Source: Eubacteriales bacterium
GTDB lineage: Bacteria; Bacillota; Clostridia; Oscillospirales; Butyricicoccaceae
NCBI GenBank assembly: GCA_030539335.1
Contig: JAUNSG010000006.1
Coordinates: 124,001 to 188,000, forward strand
Length of the DNA stretch: 64,000 nucleotides
Direction: 5' to 3'
A program made the position numbers and the translations under genes. Positions 48,411 through 57,717 of the stretch are shown here, in pieces. Below the pieces are notes generated by a model that was not told the DNA's origin, did not search any database, and saw only the letters and a program-made list of their open reading frames with translations. Numbering within the stretch: position 1 is the first letter of the stretch; each line of letters opens with the position of its first letter.

Positions 48411-49497
48411 AGGTCACCTCCTGCAGCGTCGCTACCTGGTCGTATTCCAGCGCCACCGATGCTGCTGTTCCATTCAGCGTAACGCCGTCAACATTGACCA
48501 CGCCGTCCGCCGCCATGATCGCACTGATCATCTGCGCATAGTAGATCGTTCCGCCCGGCTGTAGGCCGCCCAGCTCCTGCTGCAGCAGATCCTCTACACC
48601 GTCCTGGACCTCCTGCGCGCTGTAGGTGCCGTCGATCGTCAGCGTGCCGATCGAAACCGCCACATCCAATACGTCGCCATTCCGAACCACAACCCGCGCC
48701 GTCGGCGGCGCAATTCCCGCGCCGATCCCTCCCGAGCTTGGGTCGAGGGCTTCCTGCACAGCCGCCAATGCGGCCGCGTCTAACGGCAGATTGGCGTCGT
48801 CCAGTACGATGACATATACCGTATTCGCCGGTACCGTAGCTGAGCCAACGGTTTCCCCCGCCGCATAGGCCCGGGCATAGCCGACCGATGGCATTTCCAA
48901 TGCCTTGGCCTCGTACCACGCCTTGTTATAGCCGGTCTGAATGTATCCCACCTGAATCTGCCATCGTTCGAACAGATCGCCGTCCGACTCGATGTCGACG
49001 CCGCCGGATGCCGCCGCCGAATTGCTCACGGACTCCACGCCCTCAATCGCAATCGGGATGACGGTAATTGCATCCGCCGCGACGTTGTACACCTCGCCGT
49101 TTTCCAACGCGGTCACCGTAATGGTTCCGCCGTTCTGGATACCGGAAAAATCATCGTCCGCCGCGTACTGTAATCCGTCCTCTGTTTCAAACAGGGTGCC
49201 TCCCGGAATGTCTACCACCGAGGCGGACTCCTCCAGCGTGACCGTCAGCACTGCCCCGGCTGCTGCGCCCAGATTCCGCGCCATGCCGTATCGGCTGACA
49301 AATACATCCAGATCGTCCCCCTCCAGATTCGCCGGGTCTTTCTGCTCGATCGCCGTGTCGATCACATCCAGCATATCCCCGCAGGGAACCGCCAGCGCGG
49401 ACACAATATTCCAAAATACCGAGCCCTCGTTCGTGTCATATTCCTCCGGCAGCGCGGCCAGCGCAGCGTCTCTCGCCGCAATTTGATTCTCTGTCAT
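48388..49497 (-). CDS. Baseplate J protein
   Basis: A 369-residue baseplate wedge protein: PEEYDTNEGSVFWNIVSALA, KDPANLEGDDLDVFVSRYGM, RNLGAAAGAVLTVTLEESAS and GGVDIESDGDLFERWQIQVG are J-family markers. ATG 49497 overlaps the preceding stop (ATGA). It forms the wedge around the hub in contractile tails. Confidence 0.93.
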   Translation of the reverse strand: MTENQIAARDAALAALPEEYDTNEGSVFWNIVSALAVPCGDMLDVIDTAIEQKDPANLEGDDLDVFVSRYGMARNLGAAAGAVLTVTLEESASVVDIPGGTLFETEDGLQYAADDDFSGIQNGGTITVTALENGEVYNVAADAITVIPIAIEGVESVSNSAAASGGVDIESDGDLFERWQIQVGYIQTGYNKAWYEAKALEMPSVGYARAYAAGETVGSATVPANTVYVIVLDDANLPLDAAALAAVQEALDPSSGGIGAGIAPPTARVVVRNGDVLDVAVSIGTLTIDGTYSAQEVQDGVEDLLQQELGGLQPGGTIYYAQMISAIMAADGVVNVDGVTLNGTAASVALEYDQVATLQEVTYGTVTTV

Positions 49498-49883
49498 AGG
49501 TCGATTTCCGCCTCCTCCTCGACGGTTTCTCCGCCGGTCGTCTGCACCGTCATGGTCAGATGGGCTGTGCCGCCCTGACGCTCCAGCCGGATATTTCCGA
49601 CGCTGGCGACATCTGGGCACAGCAGCGCCGTCTCCTCAATTTTCGTTGAAAGCACCGCCATGATGGTGCCCATCGGAACCGCGCCTTTCGCGCCAATCAG
49701 ATCGCCGAGCGGCACGCCGATTCCGGTGTCCTCATAAATCGGATGCTTGTCCTCCTCCACACCGATGTTGCAGGCAAGCCACTCACAGACGCTCAGTTCC
49801 CCCTCTGCGAGCACCAAACCTCCGTCCACCAGCATAAAATCACCTGTCTCGTCATCCCATAGCAGGCTGTATCCAATTGCCAT
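49494..49883 (-). CDS. Baseplate wedge protein (DUF2634, XkdS/gp25-like)
   Basis: A 129-residue protein. ECLACNIGVEEDKHPIYEDT-like core (CEWLACNIGVEEDKHPIYED) and GIGVPLGDLIG match the XkdS group. It nucleates sheath attachment to the baseplate. Confidence 0.85.
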   Translation of the reverse strand: MAIGYSLLWDDETGDFMLVDGGLVLAEGELSVCEWLACNIGVEEDKHPIYEDTGIGVPLGDLIGAKGAVPMGTIMAVLSTKIEETALLCPDVASVGNIRLERQGGTAHLTMTVQTTGGETVEEEAEIDL

Positions 49884-49898
49884 ATGTTCGCTCCCTCC

Positions 49899-51752
49899 TC
49901 ACCAGTCCGGGTGGAAAAATCCGCTCAGGCAGCTGTACGACGTTGTCCGGCTGTGGGAGCGGACGCGATTGCTCGCATTCCCCTCGATCGTCGTGTAGCT
50001 CTTTCCATTGGACGAAACTTTGTACACAAAGCCTGTATGGGATTTTTTGTTTTTCTCAATGAAAATGTCTCCCGGCTGCGGCACATATCCAGAGCCTTTT
50101 GGATGATATCGTCCGTGCGATTTTGCCCAGCTCAGGAAGCCGGACACCGCATTATTGGACGGGACAACGCTGGTCGGCACGCCGCATTGTCGGCAGCAGC
50201 GCGAGACGAACCATGCGCACCACGCAAACCCTGGATTGAGGTTTTTTCCCATCTGCGATTTCGCATACGCAAGGACCTTCTGCGCCGTCGCAGAGCCGCC
50301 GGAGCTGGAGCTGCTGGAGCTCGTCACGGTTTTCGATCCAGTAATCAGCAGCGCCTTCCCGGTTCGTTTTCCCCACGAATTCGCCTGCGATTTGTTGCTC
50401 ATAAGCAGATCGAAATGGTACACGCCGTTTTTGACCGTGATCGCGCCGCCGCGATCCACGACCAGATAAACCTTGCCGTCCTTGCTGGTCCCGGTACCCT
50501 TTACCTGAATCTTGCTCTTGAGCTTGACGGATTTCGGCGCGGCGCAGGCCAGCACCCCCTTGTTGAGGTAGGTTGTCTTGAGATTGTTTCCCATGCAATC
50601 CTTGTATCCGCCCTCGATGCCCGGCCCCGGATAGTACGCCGTATACAACGCCGATACGGTTTTCCCGGTGTACACGGTCGTCGTCCCGGAACTGGACGTA
50701 CTGGACGTGCTGTCCGAAACAAACAGCGTGGAATTCATAGAGCTGACCGTCGCTTTCACATAGTCGGCCTTTGTCCGCTCCAGCGTCACACTGACCGTAT
50801 GTGGATACGTGAGGTCGTGCTCCGCCGCCGTCACCCAGAATTCGCCCTTGATATCTGCGCTCTCGCCGCCGTCGAATTTCAGCCGGACGCCCGGAACAAT
50901 GTCGTCTGATGCATACATGGTGCATTTAAAGTCCCGGCTGAGCTGCGCATCCGCGACCAGCACCTTGCGCGCGGTCGAAGCCGCCTCGCTTTTGCTGTCC
51001 GTCGTGACGTACTCCACCAGCTTGCCGTATTTGCTGTAACCATCGTTGTATTTGGCCTTGGCATACGCCTTGGTCTTGCTGCTCTCCGTCGTGACCGCAT
51101 AGACCAGGCTGACGTAGTCCTCCATGCTGACCGAGCCGGAAATGTTGGTCAACGCCGTGGTGCAGTCGAACGGGTTCCAGTCCGGATTGCGATGCGCCTC
51201 GATGGTATGCGCCGCCGTCTGAAAGACGGAGACGATCAATTTTTTATCCACAAAATGCGCCCAATATCGCCTGTTGGTTTTCTCCTCCAGCATCTCCAGC
51301 GCTTCCTGTATGCAATCGCTGGCGCTCTTCTGCGAAAATGACACCGTGATTTTGGTCGCCAGCTTCGTCCCTCCATAGGTAACGCCCGCCTTGCTGCAAA
51401 TGCTCTTGAGCACCGTATCCGTGCGCTTCTTCGTCGCCTTGAGATAGATCGGATTTTTGAGGTAGAACCCCTGATCCTTGCAGGTGACTGCGCCGGAAAA
51501 ATCGACCTTGGTCACGCACCCGTCAAAAATTTTGGTGTTCGTCGCCGTGTTCCACACCACGATTTTGTCCGCAACCTCGATTCCCAAATCCTCTAAATTG
51601 GGGTCCGCCTTTCCACGCGGATAGGTGAACGTCAGCTCAGAATAGGCGGAATCTGCGTCCAGCTTGAGTTTGAGCGCCGAACAAAACTCCGTGATCCGCG
51701 TCCACTGTTTCGCGCTGTCCGCCTTCCAGCTCACACGGTACTGATCCACCAT
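49899..51752 (-). CDS. Tail hub protein fused to 3D and CHAP-type lysin domains
   Basis: A 617-residue fusion. The first 320 residues are an XkdQ-type hub (MVDQYRVSWKADSAKQWTRI; CKDQGFYLKNPIYLKATKKR). Residues 360-460 hold a 3D/RlpA-like domain (LVVDRGGAITVKNGVYHFDL). After a Ser-rich linker, residues 480-617 form a CHAP-like amidase (NPGFAWCAWFVSRCCRQCGV with Cys; KSHTGFVYKVSSNGKSYTTI with His). It would pierce and locally digest the wall during DNA injection. Confidence 0.9.
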   Translation of the reverse strand: MVDQYRVSWKADSAKQWTRITEFCSALKLKLDADSAYSELTFTYPRGKADPNLEDLGIEVADKIVVWNTATNTKIFDGCVTKVDFSGAVTCKDQGFYLKNPIYLKATKKRTDTVLKSICSKAGVTYGGTKLATKITVSFSQKSASDCIQEALEMLEEKTNRRYWAHFVDKKLIVSVFQTAAHTIEAHRNPDWNPFDCTTALTNISGSVSMEDYVSLVYAVTTESSKTKAYAKAKYNDGYSKYGKLVEYVTTDSKSEAASTARKVLVADAQLSRDFKCTMYASDDIVPGVRLKFDGGESADIKGEFWVTAAEHDLTYPHTVSVTLERTKADYVKATVSSMNSTLFVSDSTSSTSSSGTTTVYTGKTVSALYTAYYPGPGIEGGYKDCMGNNLKTTYLNKGVLACAAPKSVKLKSKIQVKGTGTSKDGKVYLVVDRGGAITVKNGVYHFDLLMSNKSQANSWGKRTGKALLITGSKTVTSSSSSSSGGSATAQKVLAYAKSQMGKNLNPGFAWCAWFVSRCCRQCGVPTSVVPSNNAVSGFLSWAKSHGRYHPKGSGYVPQPGDIFIEKNKKSHTGFVYKVSSNGKSYTTIEGNASNRVRSHSRTTSYSCLSGFFHPDW

Positions 51753-51755
51753 AGG

Positions 51756-52517
51756 CTACACCTTCTTCGCATACGCGGCGGAAATGTAGCCCTTGCCATT
51801 CGCCAGCTTGAGCCACTTGCCGTCGCCTGATTTTCCATTGACGGACACCGTCGCGCCTTTTTTCAGCGTTCCATTCGTCGAATACGACGTTCCCGGCCCC
51901 TTGCGGATGTTGAGCGCCGTACAGTTCACGATTTTTACCGTGTATTTTGCACTGCTCACGGCCTTTGCTATGCTCGTCACCATCTCCACCATCGTTTTGC
52001 CGTTCAGCGCCTTCGCGACCGCAACCTGCAACTCCTTCTGCTGCATTTCCGCGCCCTCTGTGGATGCGCCGGCGGTCTTTGTGGATGCGCTTGTCGTCTT
52101 TCTTACCTTTGGATATTCCTTAAACTCCATCGAAATATCCACATCGCCGCTCTGCCGCGGATTGAAGGTGAATTTCGTCATGATGAAATCGCCGTCAATG
52201 ATTTTTGTCCCCTCGGTCGTCGTCACAATGCAGTGAAAAAAATTCCGGGAGCCGCGCTCCGTCCGCACCCATTTCCGGAATGCGTGCGGTGTCGTTTTGC
52301 TCTTTGGATTCGCCCACTGCACCGCGCGGGACGGGAAAATCCCCGCCCACGCAAATGTCATTGGGGATACTGCCGTCGGCACCGTATATTCCTTGTTGAT
52401 GCTGGAAAATTGATCCGTACCCTGATCCTCGCTGATTTCCAACCCGCTGGCCGGAACGTAGGGGAGTGTCCAGCCGTCGCTTAACTTTTTCCGGTAGATT
52501 ACCATTGTGTAAGCCAT
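51756..52517 (-). CDS. Tail hub accessory protein (XkdP-like) with SH3b domain
   Basis: A 253-residue protein. The first 130 residues (KLSDGWTLPYVPASGLEISE; GDFIMTKFTFNPRQSGDVDI) match the XkdP N-terminal part; the LysM usually found at the C-terminus is replaced by an SH3b domain (LNIRKGPGTSYSTNGTLKKG). It joins tape measure and hub and may bind peptidoglycan. Confidence 0.82.
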   Translation of the reverse strand: MAYTMVIYRKKLSDGWTLPYVPASGLEISEDQGTDQFSSINKEYTVPTAVSPMTFAWAGIFPSRAVQWANPKSKTTPHAFRKWVRTERGSRNFFHCIVTTTEGTKIIDGDFIMTKFTFNPRQSGDVDISMEFKEYPKVRKTTSASTKTAGASTEGAEMQQKELQVAVAKALNGKTMVEMVTSIAKAVSSAKYTVKIVNCTALNIRKGPGTSYSTNGTLKKGATVSVNGKSGDGKWLKLANGKGYISAAYAKKV

Positions 52518-52530
52518 GTTCGCCCCTCCC

Positions 52531-54498
52531 TTAACTCACTTCGTCCAGCGCGTCGATGATGTAATTGCCAAGCCAGTCGGCATATTCTTCGTTTCCGATC
52601 ACGTTGCCCTGAATCGTGATGTTGACAACCTTGCCTCCGCCGCCCACGGCCGACGCGATTTTTGCGGATTTGTCCGCAGGGATGATCGTCGAACCGCCCG
52701 GCAGATACGCGATTTCGCCGCCGCGTTCGTTGATCCGCGTCCAGCCGCCGCCGTAATACGGCGTGCCATTGGCGTTGGCGTCCAGCGCAGACGAGCCGCC
52801 CAATCCGGTCACGCTCTTGATTTTAGAAAAGGCACTCTTCGCTTTGTCGGCAACGCCGGACAATTTGGATTTTAGCGATCCCAGCTTGTCGAGCAGTCCG
52901 CCGATGACATTCTTGATTCCGTCAAATGCCCCCTTGATCGCGTCGATCGCCTTCTTGACGCTGGGATGCTCGTCCACGAACTTCTTGAACCAGCTGACAA
53001 TTTTGCTCCAGTTCTTGACAACCAGCATGATGACCGGAGGAAGAACCATTAACGCGACGCGGAGCGCGAGCAGAAGCGGATTTCCTCCGCCGAGCACGGT
53101 AAACAATCCCTTGCCGACCGTTTTGAATGTTCCGAAGTTCTTCACGATGCCGCCCACGATGGACACCACCGGAGAGATCGCCTTGAGACCGACGATAGCC
53201 TGCACCACGGTCGGGAGCAGACCGACGATCGTCGTGCCGTGCTCACCGAGAAACTGTAGTGCGTTGTTAAGCAGATCGAATCCACCGGTCACCACACCGG
53301 CGAGACTGTCCATCAGCGGCGCCCAATCGATAGATCCGAGCGTATCGGTCAGCGACGTGATGCCGTTTTTCAGCGGCTCTTCGATCCGGTCAAAAAAGTC
53401 AAGACCGAGCGTGCTCACGCGGCTTTTCAGCATCTCAATCGCGCCCGGTACATTGTCCGACATCTGGGATGCCATGTCCGACGCGACTGTACTGCCTTCC
53501 GCACCCGCGGCGGAAATCGACTGCTTGAGCTTTTGATAATTGGCGTCCGTCTCGTTTACAATTGCCGCCCAGCCGGTAGACGCATTCGCACCAAAGATCT
53601 GCGAGAGTGCAGCGTTCTTGTCGGTGTCGTTTAATCCTCCCAGCTTGTCTCTCAGGTTGTCAATCGTACCGAGTAAGTCAACCGATCCGTCGCTCGTCGT
53701 CTGGAGCTTGACGCCGTACTGCTCCATTGCCGATGCCGCCTGTTTGGACGGATTGATCAGGTTCTGGATGCCCTTTCGGAATGCCGTGCCGGATCGCGAA
53801 CCCTTGACTGACTGATTCGCCATCATGCCGAGCGCGATGGATGCATCCTCGACACTGATGCCTGCTGATCCGCAGATCGCGCCGACATATTTAAACGACT
53901 CGCCCATCAGTTCGACGTCCGTGTTGGACGATCGGGACGCCTCCGCCAGCACGTTGACCATCTCCGTCGTGTCGGATGCACTCATCTTAAATCCGCTCAG
54001 CGCATCCGTCACAATGTCAGATGTCGTCGCAAGATCCGCGCCGGATGCCGTGGACAGATCGAGCACGCCTTTGAGTCCGTTCTGGATGTCCGTCGTGCTC
54101 CATCCCGCCATGCCCATGTATTTCATGGCTTCGGCTGCCTCGGTTGCACTCTTGACGGTCGTATCGCCCATCTCTTTTGCGAGACTTTTGAGCGAGTCCA
54201 TGTCCTTTCCGGTCGCACCTGTGATCGCACCGACCTCCGACATCGCGCCGGAGAACTCCGATCCGGTCTTGATCGAGAACGCCGTGAACGCCGCTCCCGC
54301 CGTGCCGATCCCCATCAGCGCGCCAGTCGCAAATCGATCAACCGAGTTTAAAACCTGCCCCCACTGAACCTTGCCGTTCCTGGTGAACCGGCCCATAGAG
54401 CCAGTCAGGGTATTTACCGATCCCTCTACCTGTTTCAGTCCAGAAATCATGGACGCGTTTTTGAGGTTCAGGATTGTATTTATCACCTTGGTTGCCAT
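52531..54498 (-). CDS. Tail tape measure protein
   Basis: A 655-residue TP901-1-type tape measure: MATKVINTILNLKNASMISG, GATGKDMDSLKSLAKEMGDT, SDIVTDALSGFKMSASDTTE and NQSVKGSRSGTAFRKGIQNL. Two membrane-like stretches near 400-490 are typical. Its length sets tail length (about 95-100 nm by the usual residue ratio). The start overlaps the stop of the frameshifted chaperone (TAATG). Confidence 0.94.
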   Translation of the reverse strand: MATKVINTILNLKNASMISGLKQVEGSVNTLTGSMGRFTRNGKVQWGQVLNSVDRFATGALMGIGTAGAAFTAFSIKTGSEFSGAMSEVGAITGATGKDMDSLKSLAKEMGDTTVKSATEAAEAMKYMGMAGWSTTDIQNGLKGVLDLSTASGADLATTSDIVTDALSGFKMSASDTTEMVNVLAEASRSSNTDVELMGESFKYVGAICGSAGISVEDASIALGMMANQSVKGSRSGTAFRKGIQNLINPSKQAASAMEQYGVKLQTTSDGSVDLLGTIDNLRDKLGGLNDTDKNAALSQIFGANASTGWAAIVNETDANYQKLKQSISAAGAEGSTVASDMASQMSDNVPGAIEMLKSRVSTLGLDFFDRIEEPLKNGITSLTDTLGSIDWAPLMDSLAGVVTGGFDLLNNALQFLGEHGTTIVGLLPTVVQAIVGLKAISPVVSIVGGIVKNFGTFKTVGKGLFTVLGGGNPLLLALRVALMVLPPVIMLVVKNWSKIVSWFKKFVDEHPSVKKAIDAIKGAFDGIKNVIGGLLDKLGSLKSKLSGVADKAKSAFSKIKSVTGLGGSSALDANANGTPYYGGGWTRINERGGEIAYLPGGSTIIPADKSAKIASAVGGGGKVVNITIQGNVIGNEEYADWLGNYIIDALDEVS

Positions 54499-54794
54499 TA
54501 TCCCGCCCCCTCACTCAACGCCTTGCCGATTTTATCGGCATACCATCGTTTCCAGTCCTGGAAATGTGCATCGGCCTGCGCCCGGCTTGTTCCCCACACA
54601 GAGAGCGCAATGTGATCCGCTGCGAGGAGAATCAACTCCGTCAGATCCTCCCAGTATTGATTCTGGGCAGATTCAAAAAACTGTTTTTCTGCGAACGACC
54701 AATTTGCAGCGCGGTCGAGGGCGTCGGTATCCCATCCCCGCGCCGCAAAAAAGGCCAAACGTTTCAGATCTGAATCCGCCCCTATCCGTTTTTT
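54498..54794 (-). CDS. Frameshift extension of the tail assembly chaperone (gpT-like part)
   Basis: This frame has no start of its own. It is entered by -1 slippage on AAAAAAC (54788-54794) and adds about 95 residues: KKRIGADSDLKRLAFFAARG, FAEKQFFESAQNQYWEDLTE, ILLAADHIALSVWGTSRAQA, HFQDWKRWYADKIGKALSEG. The G-T fusion made this way recruits tape measure and tube proteins. Confidence 0.85.
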   Translation of the reverse strand, partial: KKRIGADSDLKRLAFFAARGWDTDALDRAANWSFAEKQFFESAQNQYWEDLTELILLAADHIALSVWGTSRAQADAHFQDWKRWYADKIGKALSEGAG

Positions 54795-55180
54795 GTCTGA
54801 CCGTTCAGCATTTTCGTGATGCCGGTTGCATCCATGATCGCGCCGTACAGCTCGTTGCGTTCCGCAACGTCGAACAGCTCCTCCAGCACGTCCCACGGTT
54901 CGCCCTCCGGCGGATTCTGTCCAGCGTACTCCTGCAACAGCGTGCAGTGCAGATACGCCATCTGTTTGGTCTGTTGGTACATAGTTTTCATCACCGCCGC
55001 AGTATCGTCCAGCTTGTCGCTTTTCACCGCAGACAGCCACTCGAACAGCTCGTCCTCCGGTACTGCGTCAAATGTGAGCGTAATGCCGCCCACCGTAATG
55101 TCAAAATTTTTTGGACGCTCGTCCATCTGCGCTTTTTTGCGCACCAGATCGGCGAGCGTTGATTTTGTTGTCGTTGCCAT
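54782..55180 (-). CDS. Tail assembly chaperone (gpG/XkdN-like)
   Basis: A 132-residue protein, MATTTKSTLADLVRKKAQMD, then DELFEWLSAVKSDKLDDTAA and VAERNELYGAIMDATGITKM. Its last codons contain the slippery heptamer A AAA AAC just before TAG, the standard signal for making the longer G-T form. GAGGAGGG precedes ATG 55180. It lies between tube and tape measure genes, as expected. Confidence 0.88.
   Translation of the reverse strand: MATTTKSTLADLVRKKAQMDERPKNFDITVGGITLTFDAVPEDELFEWLSAVKSDKLDDTAAVMKTMYQQTKQMAYLHCTLLQEYAGQNPPEGEPWDVLEELFDVAERNELYGAIMDATGITKMLNGQTKNG
54788..54794 (-). promoter_or_regulatory. Programmed -1 ribosomal slippage site
   Basis: A AAA AAC in the frame of the chaperone gene, followed within six bases by its TAG stop. 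The -1 frame downstream is open for about 95 codons of coherent protein. Confidence 0.85.
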
Positions 55181-55194
55181 AGATAGCCCTCCTC

Positions 55195-55626
55195 TTATGC
55201 AATGCGATCCAGATACGTCCACGACGCAAACTTGATCGGGTACTCGTCCTCCATAATAGATTCGGCCTCGAACGCCGCCAGCGTTACCTCGTCGAACGTC
55301 ACACCGGTTACGCGGATGCGTTCCGTGCCCCCGGTCGGCGAATTGATTTTGGTCGTGATACTGTGATCGCCGATCACACCGGTTCGGAATTCCTCGGCAA
55401 TGGAAAAATTCAAATTCGAATTGATCTTTTTCACCTTGATCGAACCGGAACCGGACGTGCCGTTCAACTGCTGGTAGGTACTCGGATCGCCGCACGCCGT
55501 GATCTCCTCGTAGTTTGCCGTTACCTTGAGTTCAACACTCTGCAGCATTGCGACTGGAATATTGTCAACCCAGACGAATCCATCAGAGCCGCGCATTGTT
55601 TTTCTTGCATCTGTTGCTGTACTCAT
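55195..55626 (-). CDS. Tail tube protein (XkdM-like)
   Basis: A 143-residue protein of the DUF2001 type: MRGSDGFVWVDNIPVAMLQS, SVELKVTANYEEITACGDPS, TGSGSIKVKKINSNL. It makes the inner tube of the contractile tail. Next to the sheath gene. Confidence 0.9.
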   Translation of the reverse strand: MSTATDARKTMRGSDGFVWVDNIPVAMLQSVELKVTANYEEITACGDPSTYQQLNGTSGSGSIKVKKINSNLNFSIAEEFRTGVIGDHSITTKINSPTGGTERIRVTGVTFDEVTLAAFEAESIMEDEYPIKFASWTYLDRIA

Positions 55627-55641
55627 GCTGTTTATCCCCCT

Positions 55642-56772
55642 TTATTCCAGCGTGCCGACGACCGTCACGCCTTCCATCGCACGCAGCGGCTTGAACGTCA
55701 TGCGCACATAAACCTCTCGTCCAACGATCTTTTTCTTGATGTCATCGTCGGACATCTCGCTGGTATCCGTCCCGGCAGCCTCCCAGTAGGCGCGCATCGC
55801 GTCCGCATCCACCGCCGCCGTATTGTCATAATCGCTGTCCAGGATCTCCGCCGACGCATAGTCCTGCATCAACGTAATCAATTCGCCGACAAACAGAGCC
55901 TGATTGTCCGCGCTGTTTTTCACCTGGCCGACGTACTGATTCAGGAACAGGCTGCGGATGTCGTCGCGCAGCAGATCGATGGTCTCGACAACATCGATAA
56001 ACCGCATGTCATCCGTGTTGTCGGTGTCGTTCAGTGTCTGCAGCGTATTGACGCCGCGTGCAATGCGGATCGTGCCATGATCGTTGAACAGACAGAGATT
56101 TCCGCTGTCGATCTCGTCCTCAATATCTGCCGCCGTCTCCCCCTCCGCCGGGGTCGCCGCAATGATATCGATCAGATCATCCAGCACGTAATAGGTCGCC
56201 GACCGGACGACATTGCAGGCCGACAGAATGCCCGCCAGACGCGGCAGCAGCTCCACACCGCCGGTCGTCCCGCGCTCCTCATCCGACCAAACGACATTGC
56301 CGACGATTTTCGAGGACAGATTCTCAACGTGTTTGCAGTCCGCGCCGCCCTCTCCATAGGTCAGCACGTGCCAGCCGATGTCCTCCTCCTGCGCCGTCTT
56401 GGCGAATGCAATCAGCGCAGCATAATCCTCTGCAGTACCGTCTGCAACCGTCACGCGGCCTGTGGTACCCATTTTGTCGATGGCCTCCAGTGCAGCGCCG
56501 ACCGTATCCTCCTCGCCAATCGCGATAACCACGACCTCCGACGGTCCCGCCAGCAGCGCGTCGCTGATATACCGATAATTCTCTCCGGTATATTTCCCCT
56601 GATCCGCCAGCAACGCGCTGGCGCGCTTGTAGGTATGTACTCCCTCTGCGCCGTCCGTCTCGTCCCGGATAACCAGGTATACCGAGCCGCGGTCAGAACG
56701 CTCTACCGTCTCGTTTGCGGCCTGCTGAAATGAAATTTTGATTTTCGGCATGCCGATTTTGGTTTTTGTCAT
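55642..56772 (-). CDS. Tail sheath protein (XkdK-like)
   Basis: A 376-residue sheath subunit: MPKIKISFQQAANETVERSD, GSVYLVIRDETDGAEGVHTY, DVVETIDLLRDDIRSLFLNQ and GREVYVRMTFKPLRAMEGVT. It contracts to drive the tube. ATG 56772 is chosen on GAGGGGGAG. Shows that the phage is a myovirus-type particle. Confidence 0.93.
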   Translation of the reverse strand: MTKTKIGMPKIKISFQQAANETVERSDRGSVYLVIRDETDGAEGVHTYKRASALLADQGKYTGENYRYISDALLAGPSEVVVIAIGEEDTVGAALEAIDKMGTTGRVTVADGTAEDYAALIAFAKTAQEEDIGWHVLTYGEGGADCKHVENLSSKIVGNVVWSDEERGTTGGVELLPRLAGILSACNVVRSATYYVLDDLIDIIAATPAEGETAADIEDEIDSGNLCLFNDHGTIRIARGVNTLQTLNDTDNTDDMRFIDVVETIDLLRDDIRSLFLNQYVGQVKNSADNQALFVGELITLMQDYASAEILDSDYDNTAAVDADAMRAYWEAAGTDTSEMSDDDIKKKIVGREVYVRMTFKPLRAMEGVTVVGTLE

Positions 56773-56773
56773 A

Positions 56774-57247
56774 TTACTCCCCCTCGCAATATGCATCCTG
56801 TAATGTTTCCATTATGTTTTCCTCATCCACAAGTTCCAGTAAAATTTCCTCCTCTGCCAGATCAAACTCGTAGGATACCACCACGTCCAAAATGTCGTGG
56901 TCAACGTCTACCCTCACCGTGATCCCCTCATCATTCGGCAGCACGCGGTATCCATCCACAAAAATCGGATTGAGGAACGCTCTGGTCAGGCAGTCGTCCA
57001 TGTTTTTCAGTTCATCATAGGGAGATTCCTCGTCCTCTGGAAAAAACATAATCAGCACGTTGATCGTCCGCACGGCCATTCCCCCGGCCTGTACCGTCGC
57101 CCCGCTGCTGATATTCGTGATACATCCAGGACGCGGCGGCTCCTCCCTGTTCAGACTGCTGCACTGCGGGTTCTGATAGCCCGCCAGGGCCATCGCCATT
57201 TTACAGCGCTGATTTACCGCCGCTGTGATTTGTCTGATCGTTACCAT
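56774..57247 (-). CDS. Phage tail terminator-like protein (XkdJ/DUF6838 position)
   Basis: A 157-residue acidic protein, MVTIRQITAAVNQRCKMAMA, TINVLIMFFPEDEESPYDEL, LVDEENIMETLQDAYCEGE. It lies between the gp10-like protein and the sheath, where the tail terminator/completion protein is coded. Assignment by place and size. Confidence 0.72.
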   Translation of the reverse strand: MVTIRQITAAVNQRCKMAMALAGYQNPQCSSLNREEPPRPGCITNISSGATVQAGGMAVRTINVLIMFFPEDEESPYDELKNMDDCLTRAFLNPIFVDGYRVLPNDEGITVRVDVDHDILDVVVSYEFDLAEEEILLELVDEENIMETLQDAYCEGE

Positions 57248-57717
57248 AGCTCCCTGTAGTTCTCCTCAAACCATTTGATACAATCGGAATAATAAACCTG
57301 CTCCATCAGTTCCTTGCCTTGGACAAACGGCTGAAATGCCCGTGTTCGTTTGCTCACCTTGAGGTTTCCGCCCTTGTGGCCTACCATTTTGTGTCCATAC
57401 TCCAGCAGATGGGCGTGTGGGCTGGAGGAATAGACGCGGATCGCCATTGCATCATGGTACACATACGGCTTACCCCGTTTCGGGGAATCGCCATATGGTT
57501 TGTAGCTGCCGATTTTTTTCATGTAATACGTTTTTTTCTCATGCGTACTGATATCGATTCCACTGCTGCGAATGGCATTTTTCGTCCGCCGCAGCAGCTT
57601 GCTCCCCTCCTTCCGGAGGAATGCTTTTTTCATACGATCCGACGTGCGTTTGTTCATTTCGGTCAGATCCATGCCGTACTTCAGCAGATCCTTGTACTCG
57701 AATCGGAATTCGCTCAT
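57241..57717 (-). CDS. HK97 gp10-like head-tail protein
   Basis: A 158-residue basic protein: EFRFEYKDLLKYGMDLTEMN, LRRTKNAIRSSGIDIS, HAHLLEYGHKMVGHKGG. The AHLLEYGH segment is the gp10 signature. It overlaps both neighbours by 4-7 bases. Confidence 0.88.
   Translation of the reverse strand: MSEFRFEYKDLLKYGMDLTEMNKRTSDRMKKAFLRKEGSKLLRRTKNAIRSSGIDISTHEKKTYYMKKIGSYKPYGDSPKRGKPYVYHDAMAIRVYSSSPHAHLLEYGHKMVGHKGGNLKVSKRTRAFQPFVQGKELMEQVYYSDCIKWFEENYRELW

Noticed and set aside
54795..55040. N-terminal part of the -1 frame beyond the slippery site as a separate start
   Set aside because: The sequence upstream of the heptamer in that frame is low-quality, out-of-phase coding; the frameshift explains the usable part.
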